A DNA stretch of 64,000 nucleotides. Source: Bacteroidia bacterium. Lineage in GTDB: Bacteria > Bacteroidota > Bacteroidia > Flavobacteriales > Flavobacteriaceae. The DNA is taken from NCBI GenBank assembly GCA_030427985.1, contig JAUIBH010000007.1:1-64000 (forward strand). The letters are read 5' to 3'. Under the pieces are notes generated by a model. It did no database searches. It was given only the letters and a program-made list of their open reading frames with translations, and was not told the DNA's origin. The position numbers were made by a program, and so were the translations under genes. Positions 27,467 to 37,322 of the stretch are shown here, piece after piece; position 1 is the first letter of the stretch, and each line of letters starts with the position of its first letter.

Positions 27467-29041
27467 TTATAATGTTTTTTCTAATTTGGACTTGCCTCCC
27501 AAGTGCGAACACTCATAAAGCTCCTGCATGGATGAAAAAGCTACCTCATCTTTTTGGTATCCGTACACTGCTTCCAAATCGCTGCTAAGATAATCATCAT
27601 CTACATTTACTTGAATGTCATTCATCTTAAATTGACAAGGATGTTCATAACCTGCGGCATGGGTAATTTCCAAAAATTCTTTCCGAAAGGTTTTGAAATA
27701 TTGGGCCAATCTGTCGGACTTTAAAGGTACATTGATGCCTTGTTGCAACCATTTGTTTTGGGTGGCGATACCAGAAGGGCATCGGTTGGTGTGGCATACC
27801 TGTGCCTGGATGCACCCAATGCTCATCATGGCCTCCCGGGCCACGTTGATGCAATCTGCCCCCATGGAAAAAGCCATGGCAGCTTTGGCTGGAAAGCCCA
27901 ATTTTCCGCTTCCAATAAAAACAATGCGTTCGGTGAGTCCCATATCCTTAAAGATTTTATAGACGGATGAAAAGCCATACGTCCAGGGTAGTGAAACATG
28001 ATCGGCAAAACTGGGCGGAGCTGCTCCCGTTCCACCTTCACCACCATCAATGGTGATGAAATCGGGACCTTTTCCTGATTTTTTCATCAAATTGGCCAAC
28101 TCTTCCCATTGTTCCAATTTTCCAATAGCGCCTTTAATGCCAACTGGAAGCCCAGTTTCTTCCGCAATGTCCTCTATCAGTTGCAATAGCTCGGGGATGT
28201 TGCTAAAAGCTTTGTGGGTAGGAGGGGAAATTACGTCTTTTCCAACTTCAACCCCTCTAATTTCTGCAAGCTCGTGGGTGATTTTGGCTCCAGGTAGCAC
28301 ACCGCCTTTTCCAGGTTTAGCTCCTTGTGAAAGTTTGATTTCCACTGCTTTGATACAGGGGTTTTCATCCACAAGAATTTTCATTTTCTCCATGGAGAAG
28401 TTTCCATCCCGAGTACGTACCCCAAAATATCCAGTGCCAAAGTGAAAAATAACGTCCCCTCCTTGTTTATGATAGGGAGAAAGTCCACCTTCACCTGTGT
28501 TGTGATAGGCTCCACATTTTTGCACCCCACTGTTCAAGGATTCTACAGCAGCTGCCGACAAGGAGCCGAAGCTCATAGCGGACACATTGATGATAGAAGC
28601 AGGGCGATAGGGCTTTTTTCGCTTGTTATAGGCTCCAATGACTTTGGCGCAAGGAATAAAATAAGGGTCTTTTCTATTAGGATGTCCTTCGGGCATTTGA
28701 TAGGCAATCATGGCATTTTTTACAAAAATGTGCTGATGCTTGTAAATATCCCGTTCGGTTCCAAAACCTTCATAGTTGTTCTCTTTCTTTGCCGAAGCGT
28801 AAATCCAACCACGCTCTATCCGGTTGAAGGGGAGTTCTTCACGATTATTGGCCACAAAATACTGGCGCATTTCGGGCCCAATGCTTTCCAGCCAGTACCG
28901 CAAATGCCCCACAATTGGAAAATTATGACTTATAGTATGCGCCTTTTGGAGAAAAATATCCCGGATGGCCACCACCAAGAGAAAAACCAGTATCCATGCC
29001 CACCATGGAATGTCACTCAAAAAATCCAAAATGGAATCCAT
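27467..29041 (-). CDS. Membrane-anchored FMN-binding glutamate-synthase-like protein
   Basis: 524 residues. Residues 10-26 are a transmembrane helix. The rest matches the FMN-binding TIM barrel of glutamate synthase: MSFGSLS near residue 155, TGEGGLSPYH, GAKPGKGGVLPG, the substrate/FMN segment TIDGGEGGTGAAP, and the [3Fe-4S] cysteines in CIQAQVCHTNRCP near residue 410. There is no glutaminase domain and no small-subunit gene nearby, so the electron donor and nitrogen source are unknown. Such stand-alone proteins are widespread and mostly uncharacterised. It ends 36 bases before the gene at 26657 and begins 1 base after the M20 gene stop. Confidence 0.85.
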   Translation of the reverse strand: MDSILDFLSDIPWWAWILVFLLVVAIRDIFLQKAHTISHNFPIVGHLRYWLESIGPEMRQYFVANNREELPFNRIERGWIYASAKKENNYEGFGTERDIYKHQHIFVKNAMIAYQMPEGHPNRKDPYFIPCAKVIGAYNKRKKPYRPASIINVSAMSFGSLSAAAVESLNSGVQKCGAYHNTGEGGLSPYHKQGGDVIFHFGTGYFGVRTRDGNFSMEKMKILVDENPCIKAVEIKLSQGAKPGKGGVLPGAKITHELAEIRGVEVGKDVISPPTHKAFSNIPELLQLIEDIAEETGLPVGIKGAIGKLEQWEELANLMKKSGKGPDFITIDGGEGGTGAAPPSFADHVSLPWTYGFSSVYKIFKDMGLTERIVFIGSGKLGFPAKAAMAFSMGADCINVAREAMMSIGCIQAQVCHTNRCPSGIATQNKWLQQGINVPLKSDRLAQYFKTFRKEFLEITHAAGYEHPCQFKMNDIQVNVDDDYLSSDLEAVYGYQKDEVAFSSMQELYECSHLGGKSKLEKTL

Positions 29042-29042
29042 T

Positions 29043-30311
29043 TTACATGTTCAAATAGTCCAACGTAAGTTGTGTCATCGCTTTTACACCCAATAACAAC
29101 CCACTATCATCAATCTTAAAATCGGGTGTGTGGTGCGGAAAGGATTCCGTGCTGCCTGGGGTCATTCCTCCTAAAATAAAGAAGAGTCCGGGTACTTTTT
29201 CTTGGAAATAGCTAAAATCCTCGGCACCGGTGATCGCTTTGGTAACAGATACATTATCCTTTCCAGCGGCTTTTTCTAAACTGGGAGCCATTTTGGCCGT
29301 CAAATCCAAATCGTTGAACGTGATCGCAGTGGAAGTGGTGATTTCAATATCTGCATCACCACCATAGGCTTTGGCAATGGCAGGCACCATTTCCATCATA
29401 CGGTCGTTCAGCTTTTTCTGCATGTCGTAATCCAAGGTTCGGATAGTACCAATGAGTTCAGCACTCTCAGGAATGATGTTAAAACGAACCCCACTGGTAA
29501 TCTTTCCTACGGAAATAACGGCCGCTTCATTGGTCAACTCAGTTTCTCGGCTGATGATGGTCTGAAGCCCATCAATAATCTTGGCACTGATCAAAATCGG
29601 GTCAACGCCCGCCCATGGCTGTGACCCATGGGTTTGCTTTCCTTTTACATTAATGACAAAACGTTGGGCGGATGCCATAGCACCGCCTGGTTTGTATTTG
29701 ATGGTGTTGATGGGCGTTTGCGAATTGATGTGCAATCCGAAAATGGCATCCACATCAGGATTGGTCAGTACGCCTTCCTTTACCATTAATTTGGCGCCAC
29801 CTTCTTCTCCTGGAGGGGCTCCTTCTTCAGCAGGTTGGAAAATAAATTTTACCGTCCCCTTAATTTTATCTTTGTTTTTTGAGAGCACTTCGGCCACACC
29901 CATTAAAATAGCAGTGTGCGTATCATGCCCGCAGGCATGCATTACGCCGACCTCTTTCCCTAAAAATTCTGAGGTAACTGTTGATTTGAAAGGCAAATCA
30001 TTACGTTCGGTGACGGGAAGTGCGTCAATGTCTGCTCGCAGACCTACCACTTTTCCAGGCTGATTGCCTTGTAGAATTCCAACTACTCCGGTATGGGCCA
30101 CACCGGTCTGGACTTCAATACCCAAAGATTTTAAGTGATTGGCAATTTTTTCAGCGGTTTTGAATTCGCGATTACTCAGTTCGGGATGCTCGTGGATGTC
30201 ACGTCTCCATTCGATTACTTTGGATTCAACCGCAGCGATGTCCTTTCCTAAATCTTGAGCGTGGAGGGTTACACTTGTAATGAGAAGCGTAAGAGCTAAA
30301 ATGTTCTTCAT
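29043..30311 (-). CDS. Secreted M20-family amidohydrolase / peptidase
   Basis: 422 residues with a signal peptide (MKNILALTLLITSVTLHAQ). Metal-site motifs are visible: HEHPELS, MHACGHDTHTAILMG, FQPAEEGAPPGEEGG, and GAEDFSYF with a C-terminal HHTPDF. This is the HipO/AmiA branch that hydrolyses N-acyl amino acids or amide-linked conjugates. It is exported, so it probably acts in the periplasm. It lies between the DsrE gene (14-base gap) and the FMN glutamate-synthase-like gene, all on the minus strand, in a probable operon. Confidence 0.9.
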   Translation of the reverse strand: MKNILALTLLITSVTLHAQDLGKDIAAVESKVIEWRRDIHEHPELSNREFKTAEKIANHLKSLGIEVQTGVAHTGVVGILQGNQPGKVVGLRADIDALPVTERNDLPFKSTVTSEFLGKEVGVMHACGHDTHTAILMGVAEVLSKNKDKIKGTVKFIFQPAEEGAPPGEEGGAKLMVKEGVLTNPDVDAIFGLHINSQTPINTIKYKPGGAMASAQRFVINVKGKQTHGSQPWAGVDPILISAKIIDGLQTIISRETELTNEAAVISVGKITSGVRFNIIPESAELIGTIRTLDYDMQKKLNDRMMEMVPAIAKAYGGDADIEITTSTAITFNDLDLTAKMAPSLEKAAGKDNVSVTKAITGAEDFSYFQEKVPGLFFILGGMTPGSTESFPHHTPDFKIDDSGLLLGVKAMTQLTLDYLNM

Positions 30312-30325
30312 AATGTTGAGTTAGT

Positions 30326-30865
30326 TTATAATTTCATTAGACGGTATCCATCATTTTGTAATTGAATCAGTGCCGTCATGGCCGATAGGGCTATTTTTTC
30401 CCCTGGAATAAGGTCTTCCTTTGGCACATTTCGAGATTTGGAGGATTGGCCACAAAGGATGATTTCAACCCCATTATCCATAAGAACCTCCAATAGGTCC
30501 ACATTAGGATTGTTCACCCCAAAACGTTTTTTATGTGCCTCATTATTCATGATATTGGTGGTGGCCGTTCCATGTATGACCAAGGCGGCTTTCAGTTGGG
30601 TGGCGGGCACACCACTTTGGGCATGCATATTAAAAAAACGAGCTGCAGTCTCTATCCTCTTGTTGATTTCTTCATGGGACTCTGGACCAACGGACACATC
30701 AAATACCACTTTGAACTCCTCGTTGACACTGGTTTTGAAATCTGGGTCCTCAACCGTAAAGACTGCGCCATAATTTTCTATGATTGGACCTGCTTTTTTT
30801 TCTTGGGACAGTGCAAAAAGACTGAAAAGCGCACATATTAAAATGGGGAAACGGTTGTATTTCAT
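30326..30865 (-). CDS. Secreted DsrE-family protein
   Basis: 179 residues starting at the ATG at 30865; a TTG two codons upstream is less likely. The signal peptide ends near LFALSQ. The body is a DsrE/YchN-like fold: VVFDVSVGPESHEEINKRIETAARFFNMH, VIHGTATTNI, NVDLLEVLMDNGVEIILCGQSSKS. The single Cys in ILCGQS is in the position of the conserved Cys of DsrE-like sulfur-relay proteins. The role in a secreted context is unknown. First gene of the probable operon with the M20 and FMN proteins. Confidence 0.83.
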   Translation of the reverse strand: MKYNRFPILICALFSLFALSQEKKAGPIIENYGAVFTVEDPDFKTSVNEEFKVVFDVSVGPESHEEINKRIETAARFFNMHAQSGVPATQLKAALVIHGTATTNIMNNEAHKKRFGVNNPNVDLLEVLMDNGVEIILCGQSSKSRNVPKEDLIPGEKIALSAMTALIQLQNDGYRLMKL

Positions 30866-31001
30866 CAACAAAAAGGGTTATGGCCTTAAATATATTCAAT
30901 TCAAATCAAAACACCTCCGTGTTTATAAATATTGAAAGCTAGATTTTAGCATAAGGCCATTATTGGCTAATTTCACACTTACTTTTTAAAAATCCGAGCC
31001 T

Positions 31002-33335
31002 TTGAGTACTTTTTTGGATGAATTGAATGATGCGCAACGGGCCCCTGTATTGCACAAGGACGGGCCTTTGATGGTGATAGCAGGTGCCGGTTCTGGGAAG
31101 ACCCGGGTTTTAACGTATCGGATTGCCCACTTGATGAACCAAGGGGTGGATTCGTTCAATATTTTAGCCTTGACCTTTACCAACAAAGCCGCCCGTGAAA
31201 TGAAAAAGCGGATTGCCTCCATTGTTGGGGATTCCGAAGCCAAGAATCTTTGGATGGGGACATTTCATTCTGTATTTGCCAAGTTGTTGCGCTATGATGG
31301 TGACAAATTGGGATTCCCCAGCAACTTTACCATTTATGACGCCCAGGATTCCCAGCGTTTGATTGCTTCCATCATCAAGGAGATGGGATTGGATAAGGAT
31401 ATATATAAATACAAACAGATTCAAAACCGAATTTCATCCTATAAAAACAGTTTGATCACGGTGAAGGCTTATTTCCAAAATCCTGAGTTAGTAGAAGCCG
31501 ATGCCATGGCCAAACGACCCAGAATGGGAGAGATTTACAAGAATTATGTAGATCGTTGCTTTAAGGCAGGCGCCATGGATTTTGACGACCTTCTGCTGCG
31601 CACCAATGAGCTATTGACCCGTTTTCCAGAAGTTTTGATGAAATACCAGGATAGGTTCCGATATATCTTGGTGGATGAGTACCAAGATACCAACCATTCC
31701 CAGTATTTAATTGTAAAGGCACTTTCAGACCGATACCAGAATATTTGTGTGGTGGGGGATGATGCGCAAAGTATTTATTCCTTCCGAGGGGCGAACATCA
31801 GTAACATTCTCAATTTTCAACGGGATTATGATGATGTGGCCGTATACCGATTGGAACAGAATTATCGGTCCACCCAAAATATCGTCAAAGCGGCCAATTC
31901 CATCATCGCAAAGAACCGTGACCAGTTGGAAAAAGTGGTCTGGACCTCCAATGATGAAGGCCATAAAATAAAAATCCACCGAAGCCCCACAGATGCTGAG
32001 GAAGGCAGGTACGTGGCCAGCTCCATTTTTGAAAAGAAAATGCAGGAGCAGCTACAAAATGGGGATTTTGCTGTTTTGTATCGTACCAATTCCCAATCAC
32101 GATCTATCGAGGATGCATTAAGAAAACGAGACATTCCGTATCGCATTTATGGGGGACTTTCATTTTATCAGCGCAAGGAAATCAAGGATGTTTTGGCCTA
32201 TTTGCGGCTGATTGTCAACCCAAAAGATGAAGAGGCCTTAAAACGGGTCATTAATTTTCCAACTAGGGGTATTGGCCAAACCACAATAGACCGACTTGTG
32301 GTTGCTGCGAATCATTATGGACGGTCCATTTTTGAGGTGATGGAGCATTTGGACAAGCTCAATTTGAACATCAATGCCGGGACCAAGCGAAAGTTGGGTG
32401 ATTTTGTGACCATGATCAAGAGTTTCCAAATCATGAACGAAGGGACTGATGCATTCACGCTTGCAGAGCACGTGGCCAAAAAAACGGGATTGTTGCTGGA
32501 GTTCAAAAAAGATGGAACCCCAGAAGGCATTGCCCGAATGGAGAATATTGAGGAGCTCTTAAACGGAATCAAGGATTTTGTTGAAGGTCAAAAAGAATTG
32601 GCTGATGCTACAGGCAGCCTTACCGAGTTTTTGGAAGATGTTGCCCTGGCCACGGATATGGACAAGGAAGTAGGGGACGATGATAGGGTGGCCCTGATGA
32701 CCATCCATTTGGCCAAAGGATTGGAGTTTCCGTATGTATTTGTGGTGGGGATGGAGGAGGACCTGTTTCCATCGGCTATGAGCATGAACACCCGTAGTGA
32801 GCTCGAAGAAGAGCGCCGATTGTTTTATGTAGCTTTAACTCGGGCCGAGAAACAAGCCACGCTCACCTATACCCAAAACCGCTATCGCTGGGGGAAGCTC
32901 ATCGATGCAGAACCCAGTCGATTTTTGGAGGAAATGGATGAGCAATATGTGGAAAATCTTACCCCAGTAAATGATGGGTATCGCTATAAATCCCTATTGA
33001 ATGCTGATATTTTTGGCGAAGTGGACAAGAGTAAACTCAGGCAGGTAAAACCCAAAAGTGGGACACCGCCCAGTACCCATAGACCCAACGAGCAACAATT
33101 ACGGAAGTTGAGAAAACTAAAGCCAGAACTTTCCACATCAACTACAAATAACAATGCAGTTGATTCAAACCTCGCTGAGGGCGTTTTGGTGAACCATACT
33201 CGCTTTGGTAGAGGCAAGGTCCTCAAGATTGAAGGTTTGGGAAACGACAAAAAGGCCGAAATTCAATTTGAGCAAGGTGGGATGAAAAAACTATTGCTCC
33301 GTTTTGCCAAATTGGAGGTCATTGATAATGCATAA
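31002..33335 (+). CDS. UvrD/PcrA-type ATP-dependent DNA helicase
   Basis: 777 residues, superfamily 1A 3'-5' helicase for nucleotide-excision repair and fork maintenance. Visible motifs are the Q-motif LNDAQRAPV, AGAGSGKT (Walker A), DEYQDTN, GDDAQSIYSFRGA, QNYRSTQNI, MTIHLAKGLEF and VALTRAE. The C-terminal 55 residues (VNHTRFGRGKVLKIEG) are the Tudor-like domain that binds RNA polymerase in PcrA. The TTG at 31002 is taken as the start: the following residues (STFLDELNDAQRA) are the standard N-terminus and no ATG lies in a usable place upstream. Confidence 0.93.
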   Translation: MSTFLDELNDAQRAPVLHKDGPLMVIAGAGSGKTRVLTYRIAHLMNQGVDSFNILALTFTNKAAREMKKRIASIVGDSEAKNLWMGTFHSVFAKLLRYDGDKLGFPSNFTIYDAQDSQRLIASIIKEMGLDKDIYKYKQIQNRISSYKNSLITVKAYFQNPELVEADAMAKRPRMGEIYKNYVDRCFKAGAMDFDDLLLRTNELLTRFPEVLMKYQDRFRYILVDEYQDTNHSQYLIVKALSDRYQNICVVGDDAQSIYSFRGANISNILNFQRDYDDVAVYRLEQNYRSTQNIVKAANSIIAKNRDQLEKVVWTSNDEGHKIKIHRSPTDAEEGRYVASSIFEKKMQEQLQNGDFAVLYRTNSQSRSIEDALRKRDIPYRIYGGLSFYQRKEIKDVLAYLRLIVNPKDEEALKRVINFPTRGIGQTTIDRLVVAANHYGRSIFEVMEHLDKLNLNINAGTKRKLGDFVTMIKSFQIMNEGTDAFTLAEHVAKKTGLLLEFKKDGTPEGIARMENIEELLNGIKDFVEGQKELADATGSLTEFLEDVALATDMDKEVGDDDRVALMTIHLAKGLEFPYVFVVGMEEDLFPSAMSMNTRSELEEERRLFYVALTRAEKQATLTYTQNRYRWGKLIDAEPSRFLEEMDEQYVENLTPVNDGYRYKSLLNADIFGEVDKSKLRQVKPKSGTPPSTHRPNEQQLRKLRKLKPELSTSTTNNNAVDSNLAEGVLVNHTRFGRGKVLKIEGLGNDKKAEIQFEQGGMKKLLLRFAKLEVIDNA

Positions 33336-33484
33336 ACCAAATTTCGTTGGATTTAAAATGTATTCCCTCAAACAAACTTGCTTCGGATTAGGGATGACAT
33401 AAAATAATTTGCCAATAGGATAGGTGGCTGAAAAAATGTTTAAATTCAAAACCGTTTCCATTTTGAATACCATACCAACTCCCT

Positions 33485-35722
33485 ATGAAAAAATTATTCT
33501 CCGATCCCATTTTTCTGGCCACCACTTTACTCATTGCAATGCTTTTTGGAATTGCAGGGTTTCATTTTGAACTGGGATTTCCTCCCATGATCGGAATGGT
33601 GTTGGGCATTATCATCGGAATAGTACTGTTAGTCAGCTTAAAACTCCTTATTTCATTGGTCAAGCCCTTGTTCAAAAGAATTTCAATTGGATTTATCACC
33701 ACTTTTTTAAGTGGTTTGATGGCCTTGGTCTTTTTAAAAAACTTTGCGTTCCGTTGGCCTACCTTGTTGTTTTATCTATTGGCGGTTTGGGTTTTTGTCT
33801 GTTGTTTGCTACTGACTTTTGGGTTGAAGAAAATTATCCAGAAAAAGAACAACAAGGGTTGGGTATTGGTTATTGTATCATTGATAACTGTAGTATTGGG
33901 CCTTTATGGATTCAACTCCTTGGACGGCGACCCATACCTGGAGGCGAAAACAAACCTGGATACTAACACAAATATTAGCCTACTTTCTGAAAAAGGAGTG
34001 GTGGACCCCTCCCAAAAAGGTTCTTATGAGGTCGAAGTTTTCACCTACGGAAGTGGAACGGATGAAAAAAGGACGGAGTACGCTGAGGAGGTTAAGATAA
34101 AAACCCCAACCGTTGATGCATTCCGAATATTGCCGGATTGGAAGGGCAAAAAGAAAAAATGGCGCGAGAAATTTTGGGGTTTTGGGGTAGAAAACTTTCC
34201 GTTGAATGGCAGGGTGTACATGCCCAAAGGTGATGGCCCTTTTCCATTGGTGCTTATGGTGCACGGAAACCATAGTATGATAGATTATTCGGACGCGGGC
34301 TATGCCTATCTCGGGGAATTGTTGGCCAGTAGAGGTTCCATTGCGGTGTCGGTGGATGAAAATTTCATCAATGCCCATTGGTCTGGGGATTTTAGGGGTA
34401 AAGAAATGCCTGCAAGAGGTTGGTTGTTGCTCAAGCATTTGGAGCAATGGAAAAAATGGAATGATGGGAGCAATGCTGATTTGGCCAAAAAAGTGGATAT
34501 GAACAATATTGTTTTGGTTGGACATTCAAGAGGTGGAGAGGCCGTCTCCATTGCAGCTGCTTTTAATGAATTGGAACGATTTCCGGATGATGCTGAAGAA
34601 GCTTTCAATTTTGGTTTTGGGATTAAGGGCATCATTTCCATTGCGCCTACCGATTATCGGTATGAAAGGGAAATCACGCTAAACAATATTAATTATTTAT
34701 CGCTCCAAGGCGCCTATGATTCGGATGAGGTTAGCTTTTGGGGGATGCGTCCCTATCATCGATTAAAATTTACGGATGATTTTAATGGATTCAAGGCGGG
34801 AGTATATATGAACCACGCCAACCATGGGCAGTTTAATTCCACCTGGGGTCGTTCTGATTTTGGCGCGCCCATGAAATGGTTGTTGAACCTAAAACCTCTG
34901 GTTTCTGGTGAAGACCAGCGTCAGATGGCCAAGGTGTGTGTCAGTGCCTTTGTGGAAGCGGTATTGAAGGAAAACAAAGAATATCGAAACGTTTTTAAAA
35001 GTGTGGATGGTATAACGGATTGGTTGCCTAAGGAAACCTATTTGAGCCAATATGCAGATACTTCCAAAAAGATATTGATGGATTTTGAGGATGACATCGA
35101 TGTAACTACGGGTAAGGATAGTATTCAAATAACTGCTGAAAATTTCAAAATATGGCGTGAAGAAGGGTTGAAGTCGCGTGATAATGGCAAACAACAAAAC
35201 AATGCGCTGGTCTTGGGATGGAAATATGGAAGTAATGCGGAGAAAGATTCAATCCCGCAATATCATGTGCACATACCAAATGCTTTGAAGGATTTTGGTG
35301 CCTTGGATACCTTGGCTTTGTCCGTGGGTGTGGGGGATATATCGGAACTGGACCTAAAAGAAGATGAGGGTGATTTTAAAAATGCTGGATTTAATTTCAG
35401 CATAGTTCTTAAAGATAGTTTGGGGAATGAGGCTTCGGCAGATTTGGCCAGTACCACTATTTTACCCGTGCCCATCCGAAGTAAGTTCACCAAATTCAAG
35501 TTTTTGGATAGCGAAATGATTGGAAAGGATTGGGAAGTGCAATTGAAAAGCTGCTATGTACCAATTTCAGCATTTTTAAACAAAACCGATAGTTTGGACC
35601 TGAGCAAGTTACGTACCATAAGTTTGGTGTTTGACAAAGACTCGCTGGGAGTTGTGGTGATAGATGACATAGGGGTTTACGGTCAGAATGAAATGGAGGA
35701 GAAATCAAGTCAATTGGAGTAA
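33485..35722 (+). CDS. Polytopic membrane protein with alpha/beta-hydrolase domain
   Basis: 745 residues. The first 145 contain five hydrophobic segments. An alpha/beta-hydrolase domain follows: oxyanion HG in LMVHGNHS, nucleophile Ser348 in GHSRGG, and a probable catalytic His in NHANHGQF near residue 445. The last 200 residues are a beta-rich domain (FNFSIVLKDSLGNEA, VQLKSCYVPISAFL, VVVIDDIGVYG) resembling a carbohydrate-binding-like jelly roll, but this is a shape judgement only. Substrate unknown; ester or polymer hydrolysis at the cell surface is plausible. It stands alone, convergent with a lipoprotein gene. Confidence 0.75.
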   Translation: MKKLFSDPIFLATTLLIAMLFGIAGFHFELGFPPMIGMVLGIIIGIVLLVSLKLLISLVKPLFKRISIGFITTFLSGLMALVFLKNFAFRWPTLLFYLLAVWVFVCCLLLTFGLKKIIQKKNNKGWVLVIVSLITVVLGLYGFNSLDGDPYLEAKTNLDTNTNISLLSEKGVVDPSQKGSYEVEVFTYGSGTDEKRTEYAEEVKIKTPTVDAFRILPDWKGKKKKWREKFWGFGVENFPLNGRVYMPKGDGPFPLVLMVHGNHSMIDYSDAGYAYLGELLASRGSIAVSVDENFINAHWSGDFRGKEMPARGWLLLKHLEQWKKWNDGSNADLAKKVDMNNIVLVGHSRGGEAVSIAAAFNELERFPDDAEEAFNFGFGIKGIISIAPTDYRYEREITLNNINYLSLQGAYDSDEVSFWGMRPYHRLKFTDDFNGFKAGVYMNHANHGQFNSTWGRSDFGAPMKWLLNLKPLVSGEDQRQMAKVCVSAFVEAVLKENKEYRNVFKSVDGITDWLPKETYLSQYADTSKKILMDFEDDIDVTTGKDSIQITAENFKIWREEGLKSRDNGKQQNNALVLGWKYGSNAEKDSIPQYHVHIPNALKDFGALDTLALSVGVGDISELDLKEDEGDFKNAGFNFSIVLKDSLGNEASADLASTTILPVPIRSKFTKFKFLDSEMIGKDWEVQLKSCYVPISAFLNKTDSLDLSKLRTISLVFDKDSLGVVVIDDIGVYGQNEMEEKSSQLE

Positions 35723-35732
35723 AAATCAAAAT

Positions 35733-36428
35733 TTACTGAGCAATGGCTGCATACAGGGCTTTGTTTTCAATGGCTAAACAGGCTTCAGGGTTATTTTCGG
35801 GGCAGTGTACTGTGATTGAGCTTTCGCCATTAGGAAAAATATAGGATTCCTCAATCCCATCTTTTCGAATAATATAGGCACTTAAATGGTACTGGTGTGC
35901 AGTGGCTGTGGTGTCCTTCAACCCACCAAGGATATAAGTGGACATGCCCGAAGAACTGTCATGAATCATATCTATTTGGTCATATACCATTGGATTGCCA
36001 TAGAGGGATGAGGGGGCAAACCCGTCTCCACTTTCATAAAATGCTATGTTTTTGATGGGAAACTCCTTTTTTCGTGTGGACCAAGAGAAGACTCCAAATT
36101 TTTCATCCTCCGAAAAAAGAAATGAAAAATCATGCTTTTTGCGTGGGAAGTAGGCTTGGACTTCCTTCAAAAATTGTGGGTTGTTCACATTGTGTTCAAT
36201 GGATTGTCTAATGTTTTCATTGATATTCACAACCGCCTCTTGAAAATCATTGTCCGTATTTTTTTTGCTTTGCAATGATTCAAACAATCCATCCAAATGG
36301 TCAACAAGGGCTTTGGCATTGGTAAGGCCGTCATTTTGATTGTTCTTTTTGTTGTTATGGAGTGTACAACTTAAAAAAACTTGAAGCAAGAACAAAATGG
36401 CAATATATTTTTGATGGAACTGTCTCAT
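35733..36428 (-). CDS. Lipoprotein of unknown function
   Basis: 231 residues with a lipoprotein signal peptide (lipobox VFLSC, Cys near residue 21). The mature part begins with an Asn/Lys-rich linker, then a helical segment and a beta-rich C-terminal domain. No family recognised. Convergent with the membrane hydrolase gene, 10 bases between stops. The 220 bases upstream (36429-36649) hold no gene that I can support. Confidence 0.7.
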   Translation of the reverse strand: MRQFHQKYIAILFLLQVFLSCTLHNNKKNNQNDGLTNAKALVDHLDGLFESLQSKKNTDNDFQEAVVNINENIRQSIEHNVNNPQFLKEVQAYFPRKKHDFSFLFSEDEKFGVFSWSTRKKEFPIKNIAFYESGDGFAPSSLYGNPMVYDQIDMIHDSSSGMSTYILGGLKDTTATAHQYHLSAYIIRKDGIEESYIFPNGESSITVHCPENNPEACLAIENKALYAAIAQ

Positions 36429-36649
36429 TTACTATAGAATGATTGTTGCACAAAACTGTGGATTAAAGTCCATTGGGAGTACCACAAATGCACGAATGAC
36501 CGCTCTCAATTGATGTATTCCCTTTTTTGCTGGAGATGTGATTATTGAAAAAAGTTGGCTCCACTGTATATTTTTAACATTTTCAGTTGACGTATATCAT
36601 GCAATGTGGCCCTAAACTTCTTTAATTTGTACAGTAGCGGAAAAACGGT

Positions 36650-37270
36650 ATGGCAGAGTTCATAAAACTTTACGAGGAAAACCCGAATCCAAGGCAAATT
36701 GAAAAGATTGGCAATGTGCTTCGGAAAGGAGGGCTTGTAATCTATCCTACGGATACGGTCTATGGTCTTGGATGCGATATTACCAATTCCAAGGCTTTGC
36801 AACGCATTGCGAGAATAAAAGGAGTAAAGTTGGATAAGGCCAACTGGTCTTTTGTTTGTGCCGATTTGAGCAATTTGTCGGACTATGTGCGGCAGATAGA
36901 CTCAGCTACCTTTAAAATTTTAAAACGAGCATTACCGGGGCCGTACACGTTTATCTTGCCTGGGAACAACAATCTACCCAAAGATTTTAAAAAGAAAAAA
37001 ACCGTTGGGATTCGGGTTCCGGATAATAGTATTGCAAAAGCCTTGGTCATGGAATTGGGCAATCCCATTGTGTCCACGTCCATTCATGATGAGGATGATA
37101 TTTTGGAATACACCACAGACCCTGAACTCATTTTTGAGAAATGGCAAAACCTGGTGGATGTTGTAATTGATGGAGGATATGGCGACAATGTAGCGTCTAC
37201 TGTAATTGACCTTTCAGAAGGTATTCCAGAGGTGGTTAGGGACGGAAAGGGAAGCTTGGATATATTTTAG
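36650..37270 (+). CDS. YciO/YrdC/Sua5-family protein
   Basis: 206 residues with the YrdC fold: GGLVIYPTDTVYGLGCD, a KGVKLDKANWSFVCADL segment, LPGPYTFILPG and GIRVPDN. Bona fide threonylcarbamoyl-AMP synthases (TsaC/Sua5) carry KxR...SxN residues that are less clear here, and the middle segment looks more like YciO. Whether it makes threonylcarbamoyl-AMP for tRNA t6A or is a YciO-type paralogue cannot be settled. Followed by a strong terminator. Confidence 0.82.
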   Translation: MAEFIKLYEENPNPRQIEKIGNVLRKGGLVIYPTDTVYGLGCDITNSKALQRIARIKGVKLDKANWSFVCADLSNLSDYVRQIDSATFKILKRALPGPYTFILPGNNNLPKDFKKKKTVGIRVPDNSIAKALVMELGNPIVSTSIHDEDDILEYTTDPELIFEKWQNLVDVVIDGGYGDNVASTVIDLSEGIPEVVRDGKGSLDIF

Positions 37271-37306
37271 CATAAAAAAAGCGGCCTTTTGGGCCGCTTT
37301 TACTTT
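37271..37306. terminator. Bidirectional terminator
   Basis: GCGGCC (37281-37286) pairs with GGCCGC (37292-37297), with A runs before and T runs after. It can end both the YrdC-family gene (plus) and the OmpA lipoprotein gene (minus). Confidence 0.88.
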
Positions 37307-37322
37307 TTTTGTTCAGGATATA

